Notes: generated by a model from the letters alone, not told the origin. A stretch of DNA of 64,000 bases from Methylobacterium sp. J-076 (GCF_022829405.1 NZ_JAKSXW010000149.1:372001-436000), one strand, 5' to 3'; shown: positions 41,245-50,469, counted from the first letter of the stretch. Numbers and translations are program-made.

Positions 41245-42122
41245 GCCGCATCGCCTTCGTCGGGCTCGGCGCCATGGGGATGCCCATGGCCCGCCACCTC
41301 GTCGCCGCCGGCTTCGATGTCCGCGGCTATGACATCCGCCCGGAGAGCCGGGCGGCGCTCGCCGCCGCCGGGGGCGGGGAGGCGGGCACCGTGCGCGACG
41401 CCGCCGCCGGGGCCGAGGCGATCCTGCTGATGGTGGTGAACGCCCCCCAGGCCGAGGACGTGCTGTTCGCGCAGGGCGCCCTCGACGCCCTGGCCCCCGA
41501 CGCCACGGTGGTGCTGATGGCCACCTGCCCGCCCCAGGCGGTGATGGACATCGCCGCCCGCGTGGCGGCGTCCGGCCGCCGCTTCATCGATGCGCCGGTC
41601 TCCGGCGGGGTCGTGGGGGCCGAGAGCGCCACGCTCACCATCATGGCCGCGGCGCCGGCCGGGGTCCTGGCCGCGATGCGCCCGGTCCTCGACCGCCTCG
41701 GCGACAAGGTGTTCCACGTCGGCACGGAGCCGGGGCAGGGGGCGACCGTCAAGGCGGTGAACCAGCTGCTCTGCGGCGTCCACATCGCCGCCACCGCCGA
41801 GGCCCTGTCGCTCGCCGAACGGGTCGGCGTCGACCTCGCCGTGGTGCTGGAGATCCTGTCGGGCTCCTCCGCGTCGAGCTGGATGCTGCGCGACCGGGGA
41901 CCCCGGATGCTGGAGGACGAGCCCCGCGTCACCAGCGCCGTCGACATCTTCGTGAAGGACCTCGGCATCGTGCTCGAGGCCGGGCGCGGGGCGAAGGCGG
42001 CGCTGCCGCTCGCGAGCCTCGCCCACCAGCTCTTTCTCTCGACCTCCGGCCGCGGCGAAGGCGCCCGCGACGACAGCCAGGTGATCGGCGCCTACCGGGC
42101 CCTCAACGGCCCACAGCGCTGA
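41235..42122 (+). CDS. NAD(P)-dependent beta-hydroxyacid dehydrogenase, L-threonate dehydrogenase-like
   Basis: 295 residues. Rossmann start IAFVGLGAMGMPMARHLVAA, substrate motif DAPVSGGVVGAESATLT, catalytic Lys in GATVKAVNQLLCGVHIAAT, and a C-terminal helical domain with RVTSAVDIFVKDLGIVLEAG. The last motif is characteristic of the LtnD (threonate/erythronate 2-dehydrogenase) branch rather than of 3-hydroxyisobutyrate dehydrogenase. It would oxidise a C4-C5 sugar acid to a 2- or 3-keto acid. Tightly coupled to the transketolase. Confidence 0.88.
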   Translation: MALSRIAFVGLGAMGMPMARHLVAAGFDVRGYDIRPESRAALAAAGGGEAGTVRDAAAGAEAILLMVVNAPQAEDVLFAQGALDALAPDATVVLMATCPPQAVMDIAARVAASGRRFIDAPVSGGVVGAESATLTIMAAAPAGVLAAMRPVLDRLGDKVFHVGTEPGQGATVKAVNQLLCGVHIAATAEALSLAERVGVDLAVVLEILSGSSASSWMLRDRGPRMLEDEPRVTSAVDIFVKDLGIVLEAGRGAKAALPLASLAHQLFLSTSGRGEGARDDSQVIGAYRALNGPQR

Positions 42123-42176
42123 CCCCCACGGGAGACCGGAAAACCGGCCCCGTTCCAACCACCAGGGAGTGAAACC

Positions 42177-43193
42177 ATGCGGGACCTTCGCCTCAGCCGC
42201 CGTGCGCTCCTCGTGGGCGCGGCCACCGTGCCGGCCTTCGGCATCCTGACCCGGCCGGGGCAGGCGGCCGAATTCACCTACAAGCTCGCCACCGGCCAGG
42301 ATCCGACCCATCCGGTCAACATCCGCGCCCAGGAGGCCATCGACCGCATCCGCGAGGCGACGAACGGTCGGCTGGAGATCAAGCTCTTCCCGGCCAACCA
42401 GCTCGGCTCCGATACCGACCTGCTGGCGCAGGTGCGCAACGGCTCGGTCGAGTTCTTCAACCTCGCCACCTCGATCCTCTCGACCTTCGTGCCGGCGGCG
42501 AGCCTGCCGAACACCGGCTTCGCCTTCAGGGATTACGACGCGGTCTGGCAAGCGATGGACGGCGGCCTCGGCGAGTATGTCCGCGGCGAGATCGGCAAGA
42601 CGCCGATCATTACCATCTCCAAGGTCTGGGACAACGGCTTCCGCCAGATCACCTCCTCCACCCGCGAGATCCGGAAGCCGGAGGACCTGAAGGGCTTCAA
42701 GATCCGCGTCCCCCCGGCGCCGATGCTGACCTCGCTGTTCAAGGCGCTGGACGCCGGTGCCGCGCCGATCAACTTCAACGAACTCTATTCCTCCCTTCAG
42801 ACCAAGGTGGTCGAGGGCGAGGAGAACCCGCTGCCGATCATCGCCACGACGCGCCTCTACGAGGTGCAGAAGACCTGCAGCATGACCGGCCACGTCTGGG
42901 ACGGGTACTGGATCCTCGGCAACAAGCGCGCGTGGCAGCGCCTGCCGGAGGACCTGCGCGGCATCGTCTCGCGGGAGTTCGACCGCTCGGCCGCCGACCA
43001 GCGCGCCGACGTCGCCACGCTCAGCCAATCCCTGCGCCAGACGCTCACGGAGAAGGGCATCGGCTTCATCGACGTCGACCGCACCCTGTTCCGCGAGGCC
43101 CTGGCCAAGACGAGCTACTACAAGGACTGGAAGGGCAAGTTCGGCGAGGCCGGCTGGGGCCACCTCGAATCCGTCTCCGGCAAGCTGGTCTGA
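42177..43193 (+). CDS. dctP: TRAP transporter substrate-binding protein (DctP family)
   Basis: 338 residues with a Tat-type signal (LSRRALLVGAATVPAFG, cleaved after GQAA). DctP hallmarks: EFTYKLATGQDPTHPVNIRA, FPANQLGSDTDLLAQVRNG, FRDYDAVWQAMDGGLGEYV, and the solute-binding core FKIRVPPAPMLTSLFKALDA with the conserved Arg that binds carboxylates. It would capture an organic or sugar acid in the periplasm. The membrane partners are missing: only a stump of a DctQ-like gene follows and no DctM gene is present. Confidence 0.92.
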   Translation: MRDLRLSRRALLVGAATVPAFGILTRPGQAAEFTYKLATGQDPTHPVNIRAQEAIDRIREATNGRLEIKLFPANQLGSDTDLLAQVRNGSVEFFNLATSILSTFVPAASLPNTGFAFRDYDAVWQAMDGGLGEYVRGEIGKTPIITISKVWDNGFRQITSSTREIRKPEDLKGFKIRVPPAPMLTSLFKALDAGAAPINFNELYSSLQTKVVEGEENPLPIIATTRLYEVQKTCSMTGHVWDGYWILGNKRAWQRLPEDLRGIVSREFDRSAADQRADVATLSQSLRQTLTEKGIGFIDVDRTLFREALAKTSYYKDWKGKFGEAGWGHLESVSGKLV

Positions 43194-43200
43194 GGGAGGC

Positions 43201-43398
43201 GGCGGTGGAACTCACGGCCTGCGTCTCGACACGGCGCTCGGCTGGCTGGTGGAGGTCCCCGCCCCCCTGTCGGTCCTGGCCGGGATCGGCGTGCCGCTTT
43301 CGGGCGCCGTCAGCCGCTACGTCTTCCACGAGCCGCTGATCTGGTCCGACGCGCTCGCCGGCATCCTCGTCCCCTGGGTCTCCATCGGGTTCCTGTGA
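43201..43398 (+). pseudogene. Remnant of TRAP small permease gene dctQ
   Basis: A 65-codon in-frame stretch immediately after dctP reads like the N-terminus of DctQ (LRLDTALGWLVEVPAPLSVL, VSRYVFHEPLIWSDALAGIL) and stops after WVSIGFL. The usual DctQ has ~170 residues in four helices. No start codon with a ribosome site fits. A palindromic repeat begins 29 bases later, exactly where the rest of dctQ and dctM would be, so a deletion probably joined them. Confidence 0.75.
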
Positions 43399-43426
43399 GG
43401 GGCTGCGCCCTGTCCCCCACCCCCAT

Positions 43427-43516
43427 CATTGCGAGCGAAGCGAAGCAATCCAGGGCCGCGCCACGTCCGGCAAGCGGCCCCCGCCCCTGGAGGGCTTCGC
43501 TCCACTCGCAATGACG
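43427..43516. repeat. Palindromic intergenic repeat (REP-like)
   Basis: CATTGCGAGCGAAGCGAAGC at the left and GCTTCGCTCCACTCGCAATG at the right are near inverse complements around a GC-rich loop. The same family occurs at 38333, 54297, 57357-57652 and 59631. Confidence 0.75.
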
Positions 43517-43545
43517 GTTCAGCATCGCCAGTGAGGTCTCCCGCC

Positions 43546-45525
43546 ATGCCCGATCCCACCCTCACCGCCCGCATGGCCGATGCCATCCGGTTCCTGTCGC
43601 TCGACGCCATCGAGCGGGCGACGGACGGGCACCCCGGGGCGCCCCTCGGCTGCGCGGAGATGGCGGTGGCCCTGTTCACCCGCCACCTGCGCTGCGCCCC
43701 GCAGGACCCGCTCTGGCCCGACCGGGACCGCTTCGTGCTCTCGAACGGCCACGGCTCGATGCTGCTCTATTCCGTGCTGCATCTGGCGGGCTACGCCGGG
43801 ATGGGAATGGATCAGATCCGGGCGTTCCGGACGTTGGGCTCGCACACGCACGGCCATCCCGAGATCGCCCCCGAGCACGGCATCGAAGTGACGACCGGTC
43901 CCCTGGGCCAGGGCATCGCCAACGCGGTGGGCATGGCGGTGGCCGAGGCGAAGCTCGCCGCCGCGTTCGGCCGCGAACTGGTGGACCACCACACCTACTG
44001 CATCGTCGGCGACGGCTGCCTGCAGGAGGGCATCGCCCACGAGGTGATCTCGCTCGCCGGCCACCTGCGCCTGGGCCGCCTCATCGTCCTGTGGGACGAC
44101 AACCGCATCACCGACGACGGCGCCACCGCCCTGTCGATCTCCGAGGACGTCCGCGCCCGATTCCGGGCCGCCGCGTGGCAGGTGATCGACGCGGACGGGC
44201 ACGACGTCGAGGCGGTCTCGGCGGCGATCCTCCTCGCCAAGGGCGACCCGCGCCCGAGCCTGATCGCCTGCCGCACGGTGATCGGGAAGGGCCTGCCCCG
44301 GCTGGAGGGCCAGCGCGGCGCCCATGGCGGTCGCGTGGTGCCGCAGGATCTCGTGGAGGCCCGCGTGGCCAAAGGCTGGACGCATCCCGCCTTCACCGTG
44401 CCGGAGGACGTGGCGGCCGCGTGGCGGGAGGGCGTCGCGGGCCGCAACCGAGCCGCCTACGAGGCGTGGCGGCAGCGCCACGAGACCGCGCCGGGCCCTG
44501 CGCGCCAAGTCTTCGACCGGGTCACCGCCGGGGACCTGCCGGACGGCTGGCGTGAGACCCTGCGCGCCGCCCGCGACCGTCTCGCCGGGCAGGCGCGGCC
44601 GGGCATCGACGTGGCGGCGGACCTCGCGGGCGAACTCGCACAGGCGATTCCCGAACTCTTCACCGGCGCCCCGGACCTCGAAGGCCCGACCCAGCACAAG
44701 CGGGCGCTCCCCGCCTTCACCGCGCGGGAGCGCAACGGCCGCTACCTGCATTACGGCATCCGTGAGCATGCCATGGGCTCGATGATGAACGGCATGGCCG
44801 CCCATCGCGGCCTCGTGCCGGTGGGCGCCACCTACCTCGTGTTCTCCGACTACATGCGCCCGTCCCTGCGCATGGCGGCGCTGATGAACCTGCCGGTCGT
44901 CACCGTCTACAGCCACGATTCCATCGCCATCGGCCGCAACGGCCCGACCCATCAGCCCGTGGAGTTCCTGGCGAGCCTGCGGGCGATGCCGAACATGCTG
45001 GTGCTGCGCCCCGCCGACGCGATGGAGACGGCCGAGTGCTGGGAACTCGCCCTCGATCACCGTACCGGCCCAACCTCCCTGGTCTGCGCCCGGCAGGAGC
45101 TTCCGCCCGTGCGCAGGGTGGCCGGCGGCGACAACCTCTCGGCCCGGGGCGCCTACATCCTCGCGGAGGCCGACGGGGAGCGGCGGGTCACGCTGGTCGG
45201 CACCGGCTCGGAGGTGGCCCTGGCGCTCGCCGCGCGGGACATCCTCCAGGGGGAGGGCGTGCCGACCGCCGTGGTTTCGATGCCCTCCTGGGAGCTCTTC
45301 GCCCGGCAGGACGCGGACTACCGCGCCCATGTCATCCGCAGGGACACGGCGCGCGTCGCCGTCGAGGCGGCGATGCGCTTCGGGTGGGACCGCTGGATCG
45401 GCGAGGAGGGCGGCTTCGTCGGCATGACGGGCTTCGGCGCCTCGGGGGCGCCGGAGGATCTGGCGCGCCATTTCGGCCTCACCGCCGAGGCGGTGGCACG
45501 GGAGGCCCGCCTTCGCCTCGGCTGA
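43546..45525 (+). CDS. tkt: Transketolase (full length)
   Basis: 659 residues, the usual length. All transketolase blocks are there: DAIERATDGHPGAPLGCAEM, DRFVLSNGHGSMLLYSVLHL, TGPLGQGIANAVGMAVAEAK, the ThDP motif YCIVGDGCLQEGIAHEVISL with WDDNRITDDG, the activating Glu in YLHYGIREHAMGSMMNGMAA, and the C-terminal domain VTLVGTGSEVALALAARDIL. It transfers two-carbon ketol units between sugar phosphates. It is a second transketolase beside the split one, so the two probably act on different acceptors. It starts after the palindromic repeat and has its own leader. Confidence 0.96.
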   Translation: MPDPTLTARMADAIRFLSLDAIERATDGHPGAPLGCAEMAVALFTRHLRCAPQDPLWPDRDRFVLSNGHGSMLLYSVLHLAGYAGMGMDQIRAFRTLGSHTHGHPEIAPEHGIEVTTGPLGQGIANAVGMAVAEAKLAAAFGRELVDHHTYCIVGDGCLQEGIAHEVISLAGHLRLGRLIVLWDDNRITDDGATALSISEDVRARFRAAAWQVIDADGHDVEAVSAAILLAKGDPRPSLIACRTVIGKGLPRLEGQRGAHGGRVVPQDLVEARVAKGWTHPAFTVPEDVAAAWREGVAGRNRAAYEAWRQRHETAPGPARQVFDRVTAGDLPDGWRETLRAARDRLAGQARPGIDVAADLAGELAQAIPELFTGAPDLEGPTQHKRALPAFTARERNGRYLHYGIREHAMGSMMNGMAAHRGLVPVGATYLVFSDYMRPSLRMAALMNLPVVTVYSHDSIAIGRNGPTHQPVEFLASLRAMPNMLVLRPADAMETAECWELALDHRTGPTSLVCARQELPPVRRVAGGDNLSARGAYILAEADGERRVTLVGTGSEVALALAARDILQGEGVPTAVVSMPSWELFARQDADYRAHVIRRDTARVAVEAAMRFGWDRWIGEEGGFVGMTGFGASGAPEDLARHFGLTAEAVAREARLRLG

Positions 45526-45886
45526 GGGTGGAGGCCCCGGCTGACGGTGTCCCACGGCGCGTGCGCCGGGTGATTCGGGCTATCGATCCGCTGCCTGCGC
45601 GCCGTGTCGCGCCCGACCTTCGGCCATGCCGAGGAACCCCCGGCGGTGATGCTGGACAGTCGCCCCCCGCGCGCGTAGCCGGGGGGGCAACGAGCCGCCC
45701 GACGCTGTGTCAAACGCGGGTTCAGCTTTTGTTAAGGGCTCGGAGATCCATTTTCGGAACAGAGATCGTCTGCACCGGGGCGCACCCCCGGCGTGAAGCC
45801 GGTCACGTAACCGTGGCCGTGGAACGTCTTTGCGGCCTCGGAACTTCCTCTCTCGGGCGCCCGGCGCCGTGTTGTTCTCTTGAGCG
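45526..45886. other. Intergenic region
   Basis: 361 bases between the transketolase and GAF genes. It is AT-richer around 45,720-45,760 (GTTAAGGGCTCGGAGATCC), a plausible promoter zone for the following operon. No gene, RNA or repeat supported. Confidence 0.35.
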
Positions 45887-46429
45887 ATGGTTCATCGCGA
45901 GCCTTTCTGGATGTTGGTCACCACCGAATACGAAGATTCTCACGACGCGAACCTGGCCGACGCCGCCGCGAGGCTGGCCGCCGCCGGGACGATTGCCGAC
46001 GTCGTCGCGATCCTCGGCGACACCGCCCGCGAGATCGTCGGATCGGACGGGATCGCGGTGGTCCTGCGCGAGGGCGAGTGCTGCCACTACGTCGCCGAGG
46101 ACGCCGTCGAGCCGCTGTGGCGCGGGGCCCGCTTCCCGATGAGCGAGTGCGTTTCGGGCTGGGCGATGCTGAACTGCCGCGCGGTGGTCATCCCCGATAT
46201 CGAGAGCGATCCGCGCGTGCCCCAGATCGCCTATAGCCGGACCTCGATGCGCAGCCTCGCGATGGTGCCGCTTGGGTTCCCCGAGGCGGTGGCCGCCCTC
46301 GGCGCCTACTGGTGCGCCTATATCGACCTGAACGACGACATCGTCGCGCGCCTCGAACGGCTCGCCGCGGCGGCTACGGCCGCCCTGAACCGCGTTTCCC
46401 ACCCCCAGCACGAACCCCTGAGCCGATGA
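45887..46429 (+). CDS. GAF domain protein
   Basis: 180 residues, a single GAF domain (IADVVAILGDTAREIVGSDG, LREGECCHYVAEDAVEPLWR, NCRAVVIPDIESDPRVPQIA, GAYWCAYIDLNDDIVARLER). Free-standing GAF proteins sense small ligands or redox state. It carries several cysteines (CCHYV, WCAY), so a redox or metal-sensing role is possible. First gene of a unit with the HbpS-like and peptide-type ABC genes; its stop overlaps the next start (ATGA). Confidence 0.85.
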   Translation: MVHREPFWMLVTTEYEDSHDANLADAAARLAAAGTIADVVAILGDTAREIVGSDGIAVVLREGECCHYVAEDAVEPLWRGARFPMSECVSGWAMLNCRAVVIPDIESDPRVPQIAYSRTSMRSLAMVPLGFPEAVAALGAYWCAYIDLNDDIVARLERLAAAATAALNRVSHPQHEPLSR

Positions 46430-46863
46430 TCGATCTGACCCTGGAGGCCGCCCGCACCATCGTGGCGACGGCCCTCGACACCGCGCGCGGACGCGGCCTG
46501 AAGCCCCTCGCGGTCATCGTGTACGACGCCCGCGGCGCCCTCAAATGCGTCGAGGTCGAAGACGGGACGTCGCTGCGCCGGGCCGAGATCGCCTGCGGCA
46601 AGGCCAACGGCGCGCTGGCGCTCGGCACCGGCTCGCGGGCGATCCTGGCCCGGGCGGAGGCGCAGCCGTTCTTCGTCGCGGCGGTCAGCCACCTCGCGGG
46701 CCCGGCGGCCCTGGTGCCCGTGCCGGGCGGGGTGCTGATCCGCTCCAAGGAGGGCCGCCTCCTCGGCGCGGTCGGGATCTCGGGCGACACGTCCGACAAC
46801 GACGAGATCTGCGCCGTGGCGGGTATCGAGGCCGCGGGGCTCGTGGCCGAGACCGGCGCCTGA
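46426..46863 (+). CDS. GlcG/HbpS-family heme-binding-like protein
   Basis: 145 residues, matching the GlcG/HbpS (DUF336) fold: LEAARTIVATALDTARGRGL, LAVIVYDARGALKCVEVEDG, ACGKANGALALGTGSR, PGGVLIRSKEGRLLGAVGIS and SDNDEICAVAGIEAAG. Members bind heme or cobalamin or are accessory to glycolate-type oxidation (GlcG); the exact role is unknown. Coupled by overlaps on both sides (ATGA and TGATG). Confidence 0.88.
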   Translation: MIDLTLEAARTIVATALDTARGRGLKPLAVIVYDARGALKCVEVEDGTSLRRAEIACGKANGALALGTGSRAILARAEAQPFFVAAVSHLAGPAALVPVPGGVLIRSKEGRLLGAVGISGDTSDNDEICAVAGIEAAGLVAETGA

Positions 46864-48452
46864 TGCGGCTGCGGCGGCGGGACTGGCTCGCCGGCACCGC
46901 CGCCCTCACCCTGGCCGGCCCCGCCGCCGCGGACGACCTCCTCTACCGGCGCGGCAACGATGCCGACCCGGAAACCCTCGATCCGCACAAATCCTCGACG
47001 GTGGCCGAGGCGCATATCCTGCGCGACCTCTGCGACGGGCTACTGACCTACGACAACTTCGGCGCCATCGTGCCCGGCGCGGCGAAGGACTGGTCCGTCG
47101 CCGCGGACGGGCTCGCCTATCGTTTCACCCTCCGTCCGGACGGACGCTGGTCGAACGGCGAGCCGGTGACGTCGGCCGACTTCGTGTCCTCCCTCCGGCG
47201 GATCATGGACCCGGCGACGGGGGCGAAATACGCGGAGGTGCTGTTTCCGATCGCCGGGGCCGCCGCCGTCAACCGCGGTGAGAAATCCCCGGACACCCTC
47301 GGCGTCGGCGCGCCGGATACGGGCACCGTCGAGATCAGGCTGGAGCAGCCGACGCCCTATTTCCTCGAACTCCTGACCCACCAGACGGCGGCCCCGGTCC
47401 ACGCCGCCTCCATCGCCCGCTACGGCGAGGCCTTCACCCGGCCGGGCAACCTCGTCACGAACGGCCCCTACCGCCTCCTCGACCGCGTGCCCGGCGACCG
47501 CATCCTGCTCGAAGCCAATCCGCATCACCCGGACGCGGCCTCGGTGGCGATCCGGCGGGTGGCCTACCTGCCGACGCCCGATCTGTCGGGGGCGGTGCGC
47601 CGCTACGCGGCCGGCGAGATCGATTCCCTCTCCGACCTGCCCGGCGACCAGATGGAGGCCCTGCGCGCGCGGTTCGGATCCCAGGTGGTGCTCGGGCCGG
47701 CCCTAGGCTTGGCGGCGTTGGCCGTCAACACGCGCAAGGCGCCGTTCTCGGACGTGCGGGTGCGCCGGGCCCTCTCCCTGGTGATCGACCGGGAATACCT
47801 CGCCCAGGCGCTCTACGGCGGCACGATGAGCGCGGCCTACTTCCTCTGCCCCGACGGGCTCGACAACTACCGCACGCCACCGGAGACCGAAGGCCGCCAG
47901 GGCCTGCCCATCGACCACGAGGAGGAGGCGCGGGGGCTCCTCGCCGCCGCCGGGTTCGACCCGAAGACGAACCCGCTGCAGATCGAATACCGCTTCAACA
48001 TGAGCGACAACAATCGCAACACGGCGGTGGCGCTGGCGGAGATGTGGCGCGACCTCGGCATCGTCACCCGCTTCGTCTACACCGACGCGAAGACGCATTT
48101 CGCCTACCTGCGCGATGGCGGCGACTTCGACATCGCCCGGATGTCGTGGCTCGCCGACTACGCGGACCCGCAGAACTTCCTGTTCCTGCTGCAGACGGGC
48201 AACGACGGGTTCAACGCCGGCCATTGGTCGAACGCCGCCTACGACCGATTGCTGGCGGAGGCCGCCCGCGAGCGCGACCTGAGACGCCGGGCCGGAATGA
48301 TGTACGACGCGGAGGCCATCGCCCTGCGCGAGCTGCCCTGGATCCCGCTGATGCACTACCGCACCAAGGCGCTGATCGCCCCGCGCCTCCAGGGCTACCA
48401 CCCGAACCTGCGCAATGCCGCGCCGACCCGCTACCTGCGGCTGCGGGCGTGA
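46863..48452 (+). CDS. Peptide/oligosaccharide-type ABC transporter substrate-binding protein
   Basis: 529 residues with a signal peptide (RDWLAGTAALTLAGPAAAD). Family 5 solute-binding protein: PETLDPHKSSTVAEAHILRD, RFTLRPDGRWSNGEPVTSAD, FLELLTHQTAAPVHAASIA, FSDVRVRRALSLVIDREYLA, and a C-terminal lobe with RMSWLADYADPQNFLFLLQT. It resembles OppA/MppA, so oligopeptides are the default guess, but the neighbours suggest that a different solute is possible. It overlaps the permease gene (GTGA). Confidence 0.93.
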   Translation: MRLRRRDWLAGTAALTLAGPAAADDLLYRRGNDADPETLDPHKSSTVAEAHILRDLCDGLLTYDNFGAIVPGAAKDWSVAADGLAYRFTLRPDGRWSNGEPVTSADFVSSLRRIMDPATGAKYAEVLFPIAGAAAVNRGEKSPDTLGVGAPDTGTVEIRLEQPTPYFLELLTHQTAAPVHAASIARYGEAFTRPGNLVTNGPYRLLDRVPGDRILLEANPHHPDAASVAIRRVAYLPTPDLSGAVRRYAAGEIDSLSDLPGDQMEALRARFGSQVVLGPALGLAALAVNTRKAPFSDVRVRRALSLVIDREYLAQALYGGTMSAAYFLCPDGLDNYRTPPETEGRQGLPIDHEEEARGLLAAAGFDPKTNPLQIEYRFNMSDNNRNTAVALAEMWRDLGIVTRFVYTDAKTHFAYLRDGGDFDIARMSWLADYADPQNFLFLLQTGNDGFNAGHWSNAAYDRLLAEAARERDLRRRAGMMYDAEAIALRELPWIPLMHYRTKALIAPRLQGYHPNLRNAAPTRYLRLRA

Positions 48453-49372
48453 TCGGCCTCGTCCTCCGGCGGTTGGGCCAGGGGGTGCCGACCCTCCTGG
48501 CCGTCGTGGCGGTAAGCTTCTTCCTGATGCGCCTCGCCCCCGGTGGCCCGTTCGACCTCGAACGTCCGCTCTCGCCCGCGGCGATGGAGAACCTGCGCAG
48601 GGTCTACGGCCTCGACCGGCCGCTGATCGTGCAGTTCGGCAGCTATCTCGCCGCCCTCACCCGGGGGGATCTCGGCCCGTCCTTCTCGTTCCGCGACATG
48701 AGCGTCGCCGGGTTGATCGGCCGGGGCCTGCCCGTCTCGGCGACGCTGGGCGCCCTGGCGCTGGTGCTGTCCTGCGCCCTCGGCATCGGCCTCGGCTGCG
48801 TCGCGGCCCTGCGCCGGGGCGGTTGGGCGGACCGGGCGATCGGCCTCGCCGCGGCCCTCACCCTGTCGCTGCCGAGCTTCGTCGTGGCGCCGCTGCTCCA
48901 GATCGCCTTCGGGCTGACCCTGCGCTGGCTGCCCCTGAGCGGGTGGGAGGAGGGCGATCCGCGGCACCTGATCCTGCCCGTCGTCACCCTCGCCTTGCCG
49001 CAGGTCGGCGCCCTCGCCCGGCTCACCCGGGCGTCCCTCGGGGAGGTGCTGCGCACCCAGCCGGTGCGGACCATGCGGGCCTTCGGCCTGCCGCCGGCCC
49101 GCGTCGCCCGCCACGCCCTGCGCGGTGCGCTGCTGCCGGTGGTCGCCTATCTCGGGCCGCTCGCCGCCGCCCTCCTCACCGGTTCGGTGGTGGTCGAGAC
49201 GATCTTCGGCCTGCCGGGGATCGGCCGCTACTTCGTGGAGGGGGCGGTCAACCGCGACTACACGCTGGTGATGGGCGTCGTGCTCCTGGTCGCGGCCCTC
49301 GTCATCGTCCTCAACCTCGCCGCCGACCTCGTTTGCGCGTGGCTCGACCCGCGCCTGCGGACGGACGCGTGA
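48449..49372 (+). CDS. ABC transporter permease, OppB type
   Basis: 307 residues from a GTG overlapping the previous stop. Six membrane helices and the signature of DppB/OppB permeases: VAVSFFLMRLAPGGPFD at the first helix, periplasmic loop YGLDRPLIVQFGSYLAALTR, and the EAA-like cytoplasmic loop ASLGEVLRTQPVRTMRAFGL preceding RHALRGALLPVVAYLGPLAA. It partners with the next gene. Confidence 0.95.
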   Translation: MIGLVLRRLGQGVPTLLAVVAVSFFLMRLAPGGPFDLERPLSPAAMENLRRVYGLDRPLIVQFGSYLAALTRGDLGPSFSFRDMSVAGLIGRGLPVSATLGALALVLSCALGIGLGCVAALRRGGWADRAIGLAAALTLSLPSFVVAPLLQIAFGLTLRWLPLSGWEEGDPRHLILPVVTLALPQVGALARLTRASLGEVLRTQPVRTMRAFGLPPARVARHALRGALLPVVAYLGPLAAALLTGSVVVETIFGLPGIGRYFVEGAVNRDYTLVMGVVLLVAALVIVLNLAADLVCAWLDPRLRTDA

Positions 49373-50463
49373 GGGGGCGGGGCGCGAACACCGCGCGCAC
49401 GCTCGGCCGGCTGGGCCGGGAGCGGGGCGGCGTCGGCGCCCTCGCCGTGCTCGCCGTCATCGCCCTCGCGTGCCTCCTCGGCTCGGCGCTCACCGGGCAT
49501 GCGCCCGACCGGTTCTACCCAGACCTGCGCCAGCTCCCCGCCGGGCTGGCGGCGCAGCCGGACGCGGCGCATCTGACGCCCGCCCTGGAGCGCATCGCCT
49601 TCCGCATGCGCGCCCACGTGGCCGCGGCCGACCGCACGGGCGACAGGCTCCGCCTCACCCTCACCTCCGAGCATTCCATCGACAGGCGCAGCCTCGTCTA
49701 CCTGCCGCGCTCGGACCTGTTCGGGCCGGCGACCGTCGTCGTCGACGGGGAGGGCGGGCGCCGGCTCGTCCTCGACATGCCCGTGCGCCGGCTGCACTTT
49801 CTCCTCGGGACGGACATCCACGGCCGCGACCTGCTGACCCGCAGTCTGGTGGCGGGGCGCGTCTCCCTGGCGGTCGGGCTGACGGCGACCCTGGTGGCCC
49901 TGCTCATCGGCATCGGCTACGGGGCGGTCGCCGGCTATGCGGGCGGGGCCGTCGATGCGGCGATGATGCGTGTGGTCGATGCGCTCTACGCGCTGCCCTT
50001 CGTATTCTTCGTCATCCTGCTGCTGGTGTTCTTCCGGGCGAGCCTCGTTCTCATGCTCCTCGCCATCGCCGCGGTCGAATGGCTCGACATGGCCCGGATC
50101 GTCCGGGCGCAGACCCTGTCGCTGCGCGGGCGCGATTTCGTCCGCGCCGCCCGGGCGTTGGGGCAACCGGCGTCCCGTATCCTCCTCCGGCACGTGGTGC
50201 CCAACACCCTCGGCCCGGTGGCGGTGGCGGCGACGCTCCTCGTTCCGCGGGTCATCCTGCTGGAGAGCTTCCTGTCGTTCCTCGGCCTCGGCGTCCAGGA
50301 GCCGCAGACGAGCTGGGGCGTGCTGATCGCCGAGGGGGCCAGGGCGATCGAGGCGGCGCCGCACATGCTCGCCGCCCCGGCCGCCTTCCTCATCGCCACG
50401 CTGGTCTCCCTGAACCTCCTCGGCGACGCCTTGGCCGACGCCCTCGACCCGCGTGCGGGATGA
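49369..50463 (+). CDS. ABC transporter permease, OppC type
   Basis: 364 residues from a GTG overlapping the previous stop. Longer than the usual ~300: between the first helix and the rest there is a large periplasmic insertion (~residues 50-140), as in some OppC branches. Then LLGTDIHGRDLLTRSLVAGR, the EAA loop RGRDFVRAARALGQPASRIL and VPRVILLESFLSFLGLGVQE. The OppD/OppF ATPase genes that should follow are absent: a convergent gene starts 7 bases after the stop. Confidence 0.95.
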   Translation: MRGRGANTARTLGRLGRERGGVGALAVLAVIALACLLGSALTGHAPDRFYPDLRQLPAGLAAQPDAAHLTPALERIAFRMRAHVAAADRTGDRLRLTLTSEHSIDRRSLVYLPRSDLFGPATVVVDGEGGRRLVLDMPVRRLHFLLGTDIHGRDLLTRSLVAGRVSLAVGLTATLVALLIGIGYGAVAGYAGGAVDAAMMRVVDALYALPFVFFVILLLVFFRASLVLMLLAIAAVEWLDMARIVRAQTLSLRGRDFVRAARALGQPASRILLRHVVPNTLGPVAVAATLLVPRVILLESFLSFLGLGVQEPQTSWGVLIAEGARAIEAAPHMLAAPAAFLIATLVSLNLLGDALADALDPRAG

Positions 50464-50469
50464 GGCGGC

